DNA from: Poriferisodalis sp965208925
GTDB lineage: Bacteria > Actinomycetota > Acidimicrobiia > Acidimicrobiales > Poriferisodalaceae
Length of the DNA: 64,000 bases
Direction: 5' to 3'
NCBI RefSeq assembly: GCF_965208925.1
Contig: NZ_OZ242364.1
Coordinates: 2,728,001 to 2,792,000 of the forward strand
Positions 1 to 8,900 of the stretch are shown in pieces (the first letter of the stretch is position 1; every line of letters starts with the position of its first letter). Position numbers and translations under genes: made by a program. Under the pieces are notes generated by a model, which made no database searches, was not told the DNA's origin, and worked only from the letters and a program-made list of their open reading frames with translations.

Positions 1-1154
1 CCATGGTCCAGATGCGCAGCGATGTGGTGGGTCTGGACGCGTCCATCCTGGGCCCGCCCCAGGTGTGGGAGGCCTCAGGCCACCTGAAGAATTTCACCGA
101 TCCGCTGGTGGACTGCACCGTCTGCAAGACCCGCCACCGCCAAGACCAGCTCGACGACCCCGACCTGTGCCCCAACTGCGGCAGCCGCGGCACGTTCACC
201 GAAGCGCGGGCGTTCAACCTCATGTTCCGCACGCAGGCCGGGCCGGTGGAGGACGCGGGCGCCGAGGTGTACCTGCGACCTGAGACGGCCCAGGGCATGT
301 TCGTGAACTTCAAGAACATTTTGGAGACGAGCCGGAAGCGGCCGCCGTTCGGCATCGCCCAGGTAGGCAAGTCGTTCCGCAACGAGATCACGCCGGGCAA
401 CTTCGTGTTCCGCACCCGAGAGTTCGAGCAGATGGAGCTGGAGTTCTTTGTGCCGCCCGTCGAGGCCCCGCAGTGGTACGAGTACTGGCTCGCCGAGCGG
501 CTCCGGTGGTATGCCGACTTGGGCATCCCGACCCATCAGCTTCGCCTGCGCGCCCATGACGCCGACGAGCTCAGCCACTACTCCAGCGGCACCAGCGACG
601 TCGAGTTCCTGTTCCCGTGGGGCTGGGGCGAACTGGAGGGCATCGCCAACCGCGGCGACTACGACTTGCGCCAGCACGCCGAGCACTCTGGCCAGAAGCT
701 GGAGTACTTCGACCAGGCCAGCGGCGAGCGGTATGTGCCTCACGTGATCGAGCCGGCTGCCGGGGCGACGCGAGCACTGATGGCGTTCCTGCTGGCTGCG
801 TTCCGTACCGAAGTCGTCAACGACGAGCTGCGCACGGTGCTGGGGCTGCACCCGCGGCTGGCGCCGTACAAAGTGGCGGTGCTGCCGCTGTCGCGCAAGG
901 AGCCGCTGCCTGGGTTGGCCGGCGACGTGCTGGCGATGTGCCAGCCGCATTGGATGTGCGACTACGACGAGACCCAGGCCATCGGGCGCCGCTACCGCCG
1001 CCAGGACGAGATCGGCACTCCGCTGTGCGTCACCGTCGACTTCGAATCCGTTGACGACCGATGCGTGACCGTGCGTGACCGTGACACGATGGCCCAAGAC
1101 CGTGTGCCGATCGACGCTTTGGTCGAACATCTCACCGGCCGCTTGGATCTCTGA
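1..1154 (+). CDS. glyS: Glycyl-tRNA synthetase, 5' end outside the window
   Basis: Class II synthetase that charges tRNA-Gly in the cytosol, of the single-chain (alpha2) type found in actinobacteria, archaea and eukaryotes. The reading frame is open from the first base, and the visible 383 codons begin inside the conserved block 'DVVGLDASILGPPQVWEASG', which normally lies some tens of residues into the protein, so the true start is upstream. A zinc ribbon is visible (Cys38, 41, 56 and 59 counted from the ATG at base 3). Motif 2 is 'SFRNEITPGNFVFRTREFEQ', motif 3 is 'EPAAGATRALMAFLLAAF', and the anticodon-binding domain fills the C-terminal third. The PPDK-like gene follows after 5 bp, so the two are probably co-transcribed. 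Confidence 0.96.
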   Translation, partial: MVQMRSDVVGLDASILGPPQVWEASGHLKNFTDPLVDCTVCKTRHRQDQLDDPDLCPNCGSRGTFTEARAFNLMFRTQAGPVEDAGAEVYLRPETAQGMFVNFKNILETSRKRPPFGIAQVGKSFRNEITPGNFVFRTREFEQMELEFFVPPVEAPQWYEYWLAERLRWYADLGIPTHQLRLRAHDADELSHYSSGTSDVEFLFPWGWGELEGIANRGDYDLRQHAEHSGQKLEYFDQASGERYVPHVIEPAAGATRALMAFLLAAFRTEVVNDELRTVLGLHPRLAPYKVAVLPLSRKEPLPGLAGDVLAMCQPHWMCDYDETQAIGRRYRRQDEIGTPLCVTVDFESVDDRCVTVRDRDTMAQDRVPIDALVEHLTGRLDL

Positions 1155-1159
1155 GCGCC

Positions 1160-2695
1160 ATGGCGGACGCTGAGACCGGACTGAGCGCTCGCCAGCAGCG
1201 GGCCGTGGCCGATCTCAGCTGCGACGAGCTGACAGCGGCCCTGCACCCGACATTTGCAGGCGATGCCGGTGTGGTGCTGACGACTGGCCTGGCGGCGTCG
1301 CCGGGAGCTGCCTCGGGGCTGGTGGCGGTGGGCTCGGAGGCGGCGCTGGACCTGGCGTCGGCAGGCAGCACGGTGATCTTGGTTGCCACCGAGACCACTC
1401 CTGCCGATGTGGCGGCGATGGGCATGTCGGCGGGGATCCTGACCGCCCGGGGCGGGCTGGCGAGCCATGCGGCAGTAGTGGCCCGGGGCTGGGGCATTCC
1501 GGCTGTATGCGACGCCCGCGAGATCACCGTGGAGGCTGACAGCTTCGTGATCGGCGACCGGCGCATTGCCAATGGCACACCAATCTCGATCGATGGATCC
1601 ACGGGCGAGGTGACGCTGGGGGACCGTGAGATTGCCGGGTCGGCCGTAGGCGCTGCCGGGGTCGGCCCGTCACCGGGGTCGGCGCTGCCGGCAGAGATCG
1701 ATGAGGTGCTCGGGTGGGCGGATCGGGTTGCGGCCGGCCGATTTGCTGTGCTCGCCAATGCGGACACTGCGGCCGATGCAGCGACGGCGCGGGCGCTTGG
1801 GGCGCAGGGCATCGGGCTGTGCCGCACTGAGCACATGTTCTTGGAGCCCGACCGGCTGGAAGTCGTGCAGCACGTCGTGCTGCGCGGGCACGACGAGCAC
1901 GTCGACGATCTGGCGGCTGCCCAGCGAGCGGATTTTCGCGAGCTGCTGGCAGCCATGGACGCATTGCCGGTCACGGTTCGGCTGCTCGATGCGCCCATGC
2001 ATGAGTTCCTTGCCGGCGCAGATCCCGACGACGCCGCGCAGTGGCACGAGCACAACCCGATGCTCGGCGTGCGCGGCGTCCGGCTCGGCCTGCTGCGCCC
2101 CGAGCTCTACGCCGCGCAGGTCGAGGCCTTGGCGGGTGCGGTGGCCGACCGTCGTGTCGTCGGCGGCGACCCCCGCGTCGAAATCATGGTGCCGCTCGTG
2201 TCCACCGCCGACGAGTTGGCGGCCGCGGTCGACGCTGTGCGTTCGGCTTGGGCGGGCGCTGATGCCGGTGACGCGCCGCCGATCGGCACGATGATCGAGA
2301 CGCCGCGTGCCTGCCTCATCGCCGGGCAGTTGGCCACCGGCGTGTCGTTCGCCAGCTTCGGCACCAACGACCTCACCCAGATGGTGTTTGGCTTCAGCCG
2401 CGATGACACGGCGGCACAGGTCATTGCGCCGTATGTCGCCGGCGGGCTGCTGGACACCGATCCGTTCGCCTCACTGGACCGTGCCGGCGTCGGCGAGCTT
2501 CTGAGCACTGCGATGAACCGAGGGCGCGCGGCCAATCCAGGCCTACGCGCCGGCATCTGCGGCGAGCACGGCGGCGACCCGGCCAGCATCGAGTTCGCAG
2601 TGCTAGCAGGGCTCAACTACGTGTCCTGCTCGCCCTACCGTGTGCCGGCCGCCCGCCTCGCCGTCGCCCAGGCGCTGCTCGCAGCATCCGTTTAG
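1160..2695 (+). CDS. PPDK-like protein lacking the ATP-grasp domain (phosphohistidine + PEP-binding barrel only)
   Basis: 511 residues that match the C-terminal part of pyruvate phosphate dikinase. The swivelling phosphohistidine domain comes first, with 'TARGGLASHAAVVARG' and catalytic His103, after the usual lead-in 'ATGLPASPGAASG'-like stretch (here 'TTGLAASPGAASG', 41-53). A PEP/pyruvate TIM barrel follows with 'GLCRTEHMF' (Arg222), 'MLGVRGVRLG', 'IGTMIETPRA', 'FGTNDLTQMVFGFSRDD' and 'GICGEHGG' (Cys467). Full PPDK is about 880 residues and starts with a roughly 350-residue ATP-grasp domain, which is wholly absent here. The ATG lies 5 bp after glyS, leaving no room for it. All PEP-side catalytic residues look intact, so the protein is probably folded and used, but it cannot phosphorylate its own histidine from ATP unless a separate subunit supplies that step. 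It might instead act as a regulatory or phosphotransfer protein. Confidence 0.85.
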   Translation: MADAETGLSARQQRAVADLSCDELTAALHPTFAGDAGVVLTTGLAASPGAASGLVAVGSEAALDLASAGSTVILVATETTPADVAAMGMSAGILTARGGLASHAAVVARGWGIPAVCDAREITVEADSFVIGDRRIANGTPISIDGSTGEVTLGDREIAGSAVGAAGVGPSPGSALPAEIDEVLGWADRVAAGRFAVLANADTAADAATARALGAQGIGLCRTEHMFLEPDRLEVVQHVVLRGHDEHVDDLAAAQRADFRELLAAMDALPVTVRLLDAPMHEFLAGADPDDAAQWHEHNPMLGVRGVRLGLLRPELYAAQVEALAGAVADRRVVGGDPRVEIMVPLVSTADELAAAVDAVRSAWAGADAGDAPPIGTMIETPRACLIAGQLATGVSFASFGTNDLTQMVFGFSRDDTAAQVIAPYVAGGLLDTDPFASLDRAGVGELLSTAMNRGRAANPGLRAGICGEHGGDPASIEFAVLAGLNYVSCSPYRVPAARLAVAQALLAASV

Positions 2696-2823
2696 TGAAC
2701 CAGCCCGGCGGAGGCGACGTGTGCGCCTGTCGCCACATGAGCGCAGCCGAGAAAATGTCGTGCTTGGGACCGATGGCTGTGCCAAGGTGTGGATGTCGGC
2801 AGCTGTAGTCGTCGGAGTTGCCC

Positions 2824-3066
2824 ATGCCTACCCAAGCATTGTCTAACCACTATGCCTACCGGCGCCTTCACCGTGAGCAGATGGAGGCCGAGCATTCCGG
2901 CAAGATTGCCCTCCTGCACGATGGGGAGGTCGTTGGCGTCTACGAAGACAGAGAAGCCGCGTACTCCGTCGGGGTGAGCAGGTACGGGATTGGCGAGTTC
3001 TCCTTTGAAGAGATCGGTGCACAGCCGATCTTCGTGAGCCTCCCCATGGTGGACCAGGAGCGTTGA
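2824..3066 (+). CDS. Small protein (80 aa) coupled to the retropepsin-like gene
   Basis: Function not known. The core 'KIALLHDGEVVGVYEDREAA' reads as a short beta-hairpin ('my value' strand, turn, helix) of a kind seen in small proteins encoded just ahead of retropepsin-like aspartyl proteases in other bacteria; that recollection is family knowledge, not shown here. The ATG at 2824 is preceded by GGAG (2814-2817) at 6 nt, and is preferred over an in-frame TTG at 2818. The stop overlaps the next gene's start as TTGA (3063-3066), so translation is coupled. The product is soluble, with no signal peptide. It could be a partner, substrate or inhibitor of the protease. Confidence 0.7.
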   Translation: MPTQALSNHYAYRRLHREQMEAEHSGKIALLHDGEVVGVYEDREAAYSVGVSRYGIGEFSFEEIGAQPIFVSLPMVDQER

Positions 3067-3476
3067 ACGAACTGACGGTGTCTGTTTGGAACCGACAGGT
3101 TCTGGCTGAGACGCTTGTCGCAGTTACACCCGAGGCCGAGGCCAGTCGATTCCTGGGGCTGGTGGACACCGGAAGCCAAAGATCGGCTGTGTCTGAGCGC
3201 GTCATCAACTCGATGGGATCCTCCCAAGACCCGGTCGAGTATCTCGACGTCGGTGGGATCGGGAGCTCTGCCCGATCGACACCTGCGTTTTGGCTCTGGT
3301 TGGGTGTCGAACTCGATCCAGGACGCGACCAACCAATCCAGTGCGGTCAGCAACTCTCCGTATGGCGGCTGCTGCCACCTGCGCCACCCAACTTCGACAT
3401 CCTGCTCGGCATGGATTTCCTGGAACTCTTCGAAATCGTGCTCAATGATCGGGCGTGCACATTCAGGCGGAACTGA
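3063..3476 (+). CDS. Retropepsin-like aspartyl protease
   Basis: 137 residues, the size of a single retroviral-type protease protomer, which works as a homodimer. The catalytic motif 'LGLVDTGSQRSAV' is at about residues 31-43 (Asp35-Thr36-Gly37). The second hallmark of the family, a hydrophobic strand followed by Gly, is 'FDILLGMDFL' near the C-terminus. No signal peptide or membrane segment is visible, so it is probably cytosolic, unlike membrane-anchored bacterial relatives. The start is TTG, overlapping the stop of the 80-residue gene. dnaG follows 74 bp later and may share the transcript. The substrate is unknown. Confidence 0.78.
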   Translation: MNELTVSVWNRQVLAETLVAVTPEAEASRFLGLVDTGSQRSAVSERVINSMGSSQDPVEYLDVGGIGSSARSTPAFWLWLGVELDPGRDQPIQCGQQLSVWRLLPPAPPNFDILLGMDFLELFEIVLNDRACTFRRN

Positions 3477-3550
3477 TGCGCCGCGTGCCTCGATTGGGCG
3501 CTTGCCCCTCGGCGGGACATGTCGCAGTCAGTTACTAGCGTCGTGCGCAA

Positions 3551-5749
3551 ATGAGTATCCGAGACTCTGATGTGCAGCGTGTGCGCGAAGCCACCGACCT
3601 CGTTGCGCTCATCGGCCGCAGGGTGAGCCTCAAGCGAGTCGGCAGCCGTCACGTAGGACTGTGCCCGTTCCACACCGAGAAAACGCCGTCATTCAGCGTC
3701 GATCCGGCCAAGGGCTTCTACCACTGCTTCGGCTGCAAGGCCTCCGGCGACGCAATCACCTTCCTGCGCGAGGTCGAGCACCTCGACTTCACCGACGCCG
3801 TCGAACAGCTGGCTGCTGCGGCCAACATCACCTTGACCTATGACGCGCCCGGCGCGCAGCGGGCCAACCAGCGCCGCAAAGAGCTGCTCGACCTGCTTGA
3901 GAAGGCGGCTCGCTTCTATCACGAGCGCCTGATGAACAGCGCCGATGCGGGCCAGGCTCGCGCCTACCTACGTCGGCGTGGCTACGACCGTGACACCGTC
4001 GTGAAGTGGCGCTTGGGATACGCGACGCCACGGTGGGATGAGCTGTGCCGACATCTAGGCGCGCCGCCCGAACAGATGGCCGCTGCGGGATTGGTCTACG
4101 CCGAAGCGGGTCGCGCACGATCGGCATCGCGGCGGGGGCAGGAACGCCCTAGCTCAGATATAGGCGCAACGTTCGACGCAGCTACTAGCGGCGAACCCGG
4201 CAATACAGCAAGCGACGAACCCTGCGATGACCCCGGTGACGAACCCGCAGACGATGACGTCGCCGCCCGCGATGCTGCCAGCGCATCAGATTTCTTCCGC
4301 GATCGAATCATGTTCCCGATCTGTGACGCAAGCGGTCGGGTCGTGAGTTTCGCCGGACGTCTGCTGCCTCGGCCCGACGAGCCGGCTCCGAAGGGCCCGA
4401 AATACAAAAACACGGTTGGCACAGCGGTCTACGACAAGAGCAAGGTGCTCTACGGGCTGAATTTCGCCAGGCAAGCAGCGCGAACGGCTGAGCGGATCGT
4501 CGTCTGCGAGGGCTACACCGACGTCATCGGGTGCGATCTAGCGGGGATCTCCGAAGCGGTGGCCACCTGTGGCACAGCGCTCACCCAGCAGCATGCCGAG
4601 CTTCTGTCACGTTCGGCGACACGCATCGTGCTGGCCTTCGATGCCGATGCCGCGGGGCAGACCGCCACCGAACGAGTGCATCAGTGGGAACGCGAGCACG
4701 GTCTCGACATCTTCGTGGCGACGCTGCCGCCGGGTGCCGACCCGGGCGAATTGGCCGAAACGAACCCGCCCGCTCTACGCCGTGCACTCGAGGAAGCCCA
4801 GCCACTGCACGCGTTCCGCGCCGAACGAATCCTTCAACGCTCCGAACTCGACAGCCCGAGTGGCCGCGATCGCGCAGCAGACGAAGCGGCCGAGGTGCTT
4901 GCCGTCTACCCGCCCGATGTTCTCAAGGACGCAGACTTCGAGCCCATTGCGAGTCGCATCCCGATGGAAGTGGCCGACCTACGTCTGCGGGTGAACGCTG
5001 CACGAGAAAGACTGACGCGACGTCCCACGTCCTCGGCTCCCGACTACTACGACGCCCCACCACCGCCTGATCCAGGCGAGGACTACTTCGTGCCTGAGTA
5101 TCCGGGCGATTGGGATCCCGCACTCTCGGCAAACGACAGGCTGCCCGAATCAACGCTGGCGAGCCGCGTGCAAGTGCGGATTAACCATGCCAACCAGGGC
5201 CGAGCGAGGCGGGAGCGCTTGCTGCTCGAGGCAGTGGCGGCACCGGAAGGCGACGCGATCACGCTCGTGACGACAGAGCTCTTCGACAGCGATGCTGCCC
5301 GGGCGGCATTCTCGCGAATTGCATCAGACCCGAATTGGCTTCCCCGTGTCGATCCCACTCACCCCATCGCAGATGTCAAGGGAGAGGACTCGGATTCGGC
5401 CGATGGCATCGTGCGCGAGCTCCTGACATCAGTTGCCGAAGAAGCGAAGAAGTTGACCGCACCAGAGGCCATCGACCGAGTAGCGAAGTCGCTGCTGGAT
5501 GCCGTACGTTCCAATCTCTCGCGCATCGAGCAAGGCGGCGACATCCCATTCGTCTCGACAGGCGGTGAGCTTTCGCAGGCCGAGTGGTATCGGCTGCGCC
5601 GCGCGCTGCTGCTGTGGCACATGCAGCGGGAACGCGAATTGGGCCAGGAAGATCTTCGAATTGGTGCCGTGCAGGATCTCGCGAGGTTGCTCACGGGAGG
5701 TGTTGAGGCACCGGAGCTACTGCTCGCCCTGACGAATGTCGGCGAGTGA
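3551..5749 (+). CDS. dnaG: DNA primase
   Basis: Makes RNA primers at the replication fork. The N-terminal CHC2 zinc finger is complete (Cys38, His41, Cys59, Cys62, in 'CPFHTEKTPSF' and 'YHCFGCKASGDA'). The TOPRIM core has 'VVCEGYTDVIG' with Glu320 and the acidic 'LAFDADAAGQ' near 361-370. The C-terminal part (from about 560) is the helical region that in other species contacts the replicative helicase. At 732 residues it is longer than most. Part of the excess is an acidic low-complexity insert between about residues 190 and 240, located between the zinc domain and the catalytic core. The start is ATG. Nothing suggests loss of function. Confidence 0.95.
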   Translation: MSIRDSDVQRVREATDLVALIGRRVSLKRVGSRHVGLCPFHTEKTPSFSVDPAKGFYHCFGCKASGDAITFLREVEHLDFTDAVEQLAAAANITLTYDAPGAQRANQRRKELLDLLEKAARFYHERLMNSADAGQARAYLRRRGYDRDTVVKWRLGYATPRWDELCRHLGAPPEQMAAAGLVYAEAGRARSASRRGQERPSSDIGATFDAATSGEPGNTASDEPCDDPGDEPADDDVAARDAASASDFFRDRIMFPICDASGRVVSFAGRLLPRPDEPAPKGPKYKNTVGTAVYDKSKVLYGLNFARQAARTAERIVVCEGYTDVIGCDLAGISEAVATCGTALTQQHAELLSRSATRIVLAFDADAAGQTATERVHQWEREHGLDIFVATLPPGADPGELAETNPPALRRALEEAQPLHAFRAERILQRSELDSPSGRDRAADEAAEVLAVYPPDVLKDADFEPIASRIPMEVADLRLRVNAARERLTRRPTSSAPDYYDAPPPPDPGEDYFVPEYPGDWDPALSANDRLPESTLASRVQVRINHANQGRARRERLLLEAVAAPEGDAITLVTTELFDSDAARAAFSRIASDPNWLPRVDPTHPIADVKGEDSDSADGIVRELLTSVAEEAKKLTAPEAIDRVAKSLLDAVRSNLSRIEQGGDIPFVSTGGELSQAEWYRLRRALLLWHMQRERELGQEDLRIGAVQDLARLLTGGVEAPELLLALTNVGE

Positions 5750-5816
5750 GCGCTACTGAGTCAGCGGTCAACTTCGATCCAGTGCTCTCGAAGTGGAATT
5801 CGAATACAGGACAAAG

Positions 5817-5836
5817 GGGCTAGGAGGCCATAGCCC
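5817..5836 (+). terminator. Possible hairpin after dnaG
   Basis: GGGCTA (5817-5822) can pair with TAGCCC (5831-5836) across an 8-nt loop, 68 bp after the dnaG stop. There is no T-run, so it could be a weak factor-independent terminator typical of high-GC genomes or chance. The rest of 5750-5952 shows no other feature. Confidence 0.3.
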
Positions 5837-5952
5837 TACCTTCTGAAGTAGCTCGGACCGGATGGACAGCCACGGACCCGCACGTGCGCTCGCCATTGGT
5901 CGGCGTGGCAATTGCCCGCTGGTGGGTGCCTTTCGGTCATGATGTCCTGGTC

Positions 5953-8900
5953 ATGGCCACGACCGCAGATGCGCTGTCGCGCTGCTTGGCGCTGGATCTT
6001 GAGGTCTCTCGCAAGGATGGTCGCATCTATGCCTTCGCAGGGGTGGCGGCAGATACAGACCGGCGCGTCGTGTGGGCGAAGAAGAGCCGGTCCACCGAGC
6101 AACCCAACGAGTGCGTCGCTATCTATGAGGGCGACAGAGTCGTCTGGACTAGGCCGGCGAATACAGCGAACAAAGCGCTGGTTGTGCTGGACAAGTTGGC
6201 TGAGGGTGCGGAATTCGTTGTCGGTCACAACCTGATCGATTTCGACCTGCCGCGCCTGCAGGCTGCCGTGCCTGAGCTGCAGTTGCTGGCCCTGCCGGCG
6301 GTGGACACGCTGTGGCTCAATCCGCTGGCTTTCCCGCGCCACCCGTATCACCATCTGGTGAAGCACTACAAGGACGCAGGACTCGTTCGCAGCGAGCTCA
6401 ATGACCCCTGCTTGGACGCTCAGCTTGCATTGCAGGTGCTGTCGGATCAGCGCTCGAAGCTGGCGGAGGCGCCGTCGGAGCTCTTGGTGGCGTGGCACTG
6501 GCTGACGGCTGGCGGGGAACGGTCGGCTGGTTTCGACCGGTTTTTCACTGCGTTGCGCGGGGTACCCCGGCCCGATGTAGCTCAAGCTCGAGATGCGATC
6601 CGGAGTCACTTGGAGAATCGCGTTTGCCGGTCGCATCTGCACCGGGCGGTTGGCGACGCGGCCGAGCACGGTTGGGCGCTCGCCTATGCGATGGCATGGA
6701 TCTGGGAGTCGGGCGGAAGCTCGGTGATGCCGCCTTGGGTGCGCCATCGATTCCCGGAAGCGGGACGGCTGGTGAGGCGCCTGCGCGACGAGGCCTGCAG
6801 CGATGATCGCTGCACCTGGTGCCGCAGCCGCCACGACGCCACCGGGGAACTCAGGCGCCTGTTCGGCTTCGAGTCGTTCCGGGCCGAGCCGGCTCTCGGG
6901 GAGACGAAGCAGTCGATGCAGCAGGCAATCGTCGAGGCGGTCATGGGTAGCGAAGACGTGTTGGCGATATTGCCGACCGGCACTGGTAAGTCGCTGTGCT
7001 ACCAGCTTCCCGCGCTGTCCCGCTATGACAAGACGGGGGCGCTCACTGTGGTCCTGTCCCCGCTGGTGGCGCTCATGGCAGACCAGGTAGCAGGTCTCCA
7101 GAAGCTCGGAGTCACTTCATGTGTGAGCGTCAATGGACTGTTGTCGTCACCCGAGCGGTCTGAGGCACTGGAGCGGGTGCGTCTTGGCGACGCTGCGATC
7201 CTGCTGATCTCTCCCGAACAGTTGCGCAGTGTGTCGGTGCGCAACGCCCTCGATCAGCGCGAGATCGGTGCCTGGGTTCTTGACGAGGCGCATTGCTTGT
7301 CGAAGTGGGGGCACGACTTCCGGCCTGACTACCGCTATGTAGGCCGCTTCATCCGAGAACGAGCTCAGAACGAGCGCATCCCGCCGGTGCTGTGCTTGAC
7401 CGCGACCGCTAAGCCGGAGGTCAAGACCGAGATCTGCGACTACTTCCGTGAGCATCTCGGTGTCGACATGAGGGTGTTTGACGGCGGCAGCCGCCGGGCG
7501 AATCTCGAATTCGAGGTTGTGCAGACATCTGCTTCCGCCAAGCGGCAGGACATCTTGGCGACGCTGCAACACCACCTCCCGTCGCACACAGACGGTGGAG
7601 CGATCGTCTATTGCGCGACCCGCAGAGGCACCGAGGAAGTAGCAGATTTCCTCCAAGCGCAGGGCATCGCGGCCGATCGCTTCCATGCCAGAGTGCCGCC
7701 TGAAGAGAAGAAAACGATCCAGCAGCGCTTCATTGAGGGTGAGCTTCGGGTCATCGCCGCCACGAACGCATTCGGGATGGGTATCGACAAGCCGAACGTC
7801 CGGTTGGTGGTCCACGCGGACATCCCCTCGTCGCTGGAGAACTACCTGCAGGAGGCGGGCCGCGCTGGCCGCGATCGGGAGCCTGCGCATTGCGTGCTGC
7901 TCTACACCAACAAAGACGTCGAGCGCCAGTTCGGATTGTCAGCGATGTCACGGCTCACCCGACGGGAGATTCACGGCGTGCTACGGGCGCTGCGCACTCT
8001 GGACCGGCGGGGAGGAAGACGTGGTGCGGTGGTTGCCACGCCAGGCGAGATCCTTGTCGAGGAAGAAACGGAGGATTTCCAACGGGATTCGGCGACTGAC
8101 GACACGCGTGTCCGAACGGCAGTGGCTTGGCTTGAGGAGGCGGAGTTGCTCGTCCGCGACGAGAACCGGGTGATGGTGTTCCCTTCCTCCCTCCGCGTGA
8201 ACACGGTCCAGGAAGCCAAGAGCAGGCTGACCGGTTCGGGTATCGACCCCGCTTACCAGGCTGCGCTGCTGTCGGTAGTGGCAAGGCTGATCGACGCGAA
8301 CCCTGACGAAGGCATCTCCACCGACATGCTGATGTCGATGTCCGGACTCGGTCCGGACCAGGTGTCGGGCGCGCTCCACAAGCTCGAACAGCTCGGTCTT
8401 GCAACCAATGACACTGTGGTTACAGCGTTTGTCCATGTGGGGGCACCCAGACCCTCCCGCAGACGTCTCGCCCAAGCTGCGGAACTGGAGCAGTTGCTCA
8501 TTGAGCAGATGCGCGAGATGGCTCACGACTTGGACGTGGGCGAATCGGCACTCATGAACCTGCGCGTCGCTTCCCAACGTCTCCAAGAGGCCGGGCTTGC
8601 TGACGTCCGACCCGAACACATAACACGCACGCTGCAGGGACTTGCTCGCGACGGGATCGGTCCGGGTGGATCAGGGGGCAGTGTCGCGTTGCGGAAGCAC
8701 GGCGCCGAGAGCATGTCAGTGACGCTCAGGCGAAGTTGGCACCAGCTGGAAGGCATCGCGGGACGTCGTCGGTCAGCTGCGGGAACACTGCTTGACCATC
8801 TCCTAGAGGTATTGCCAGCGAGAAGCCGCGGCAGTGACTTGCTTGCAGAGACGACGTTGGGCAAGTTGCAGCACGCCGTTGACGAAGCAATCGAGGCCGA

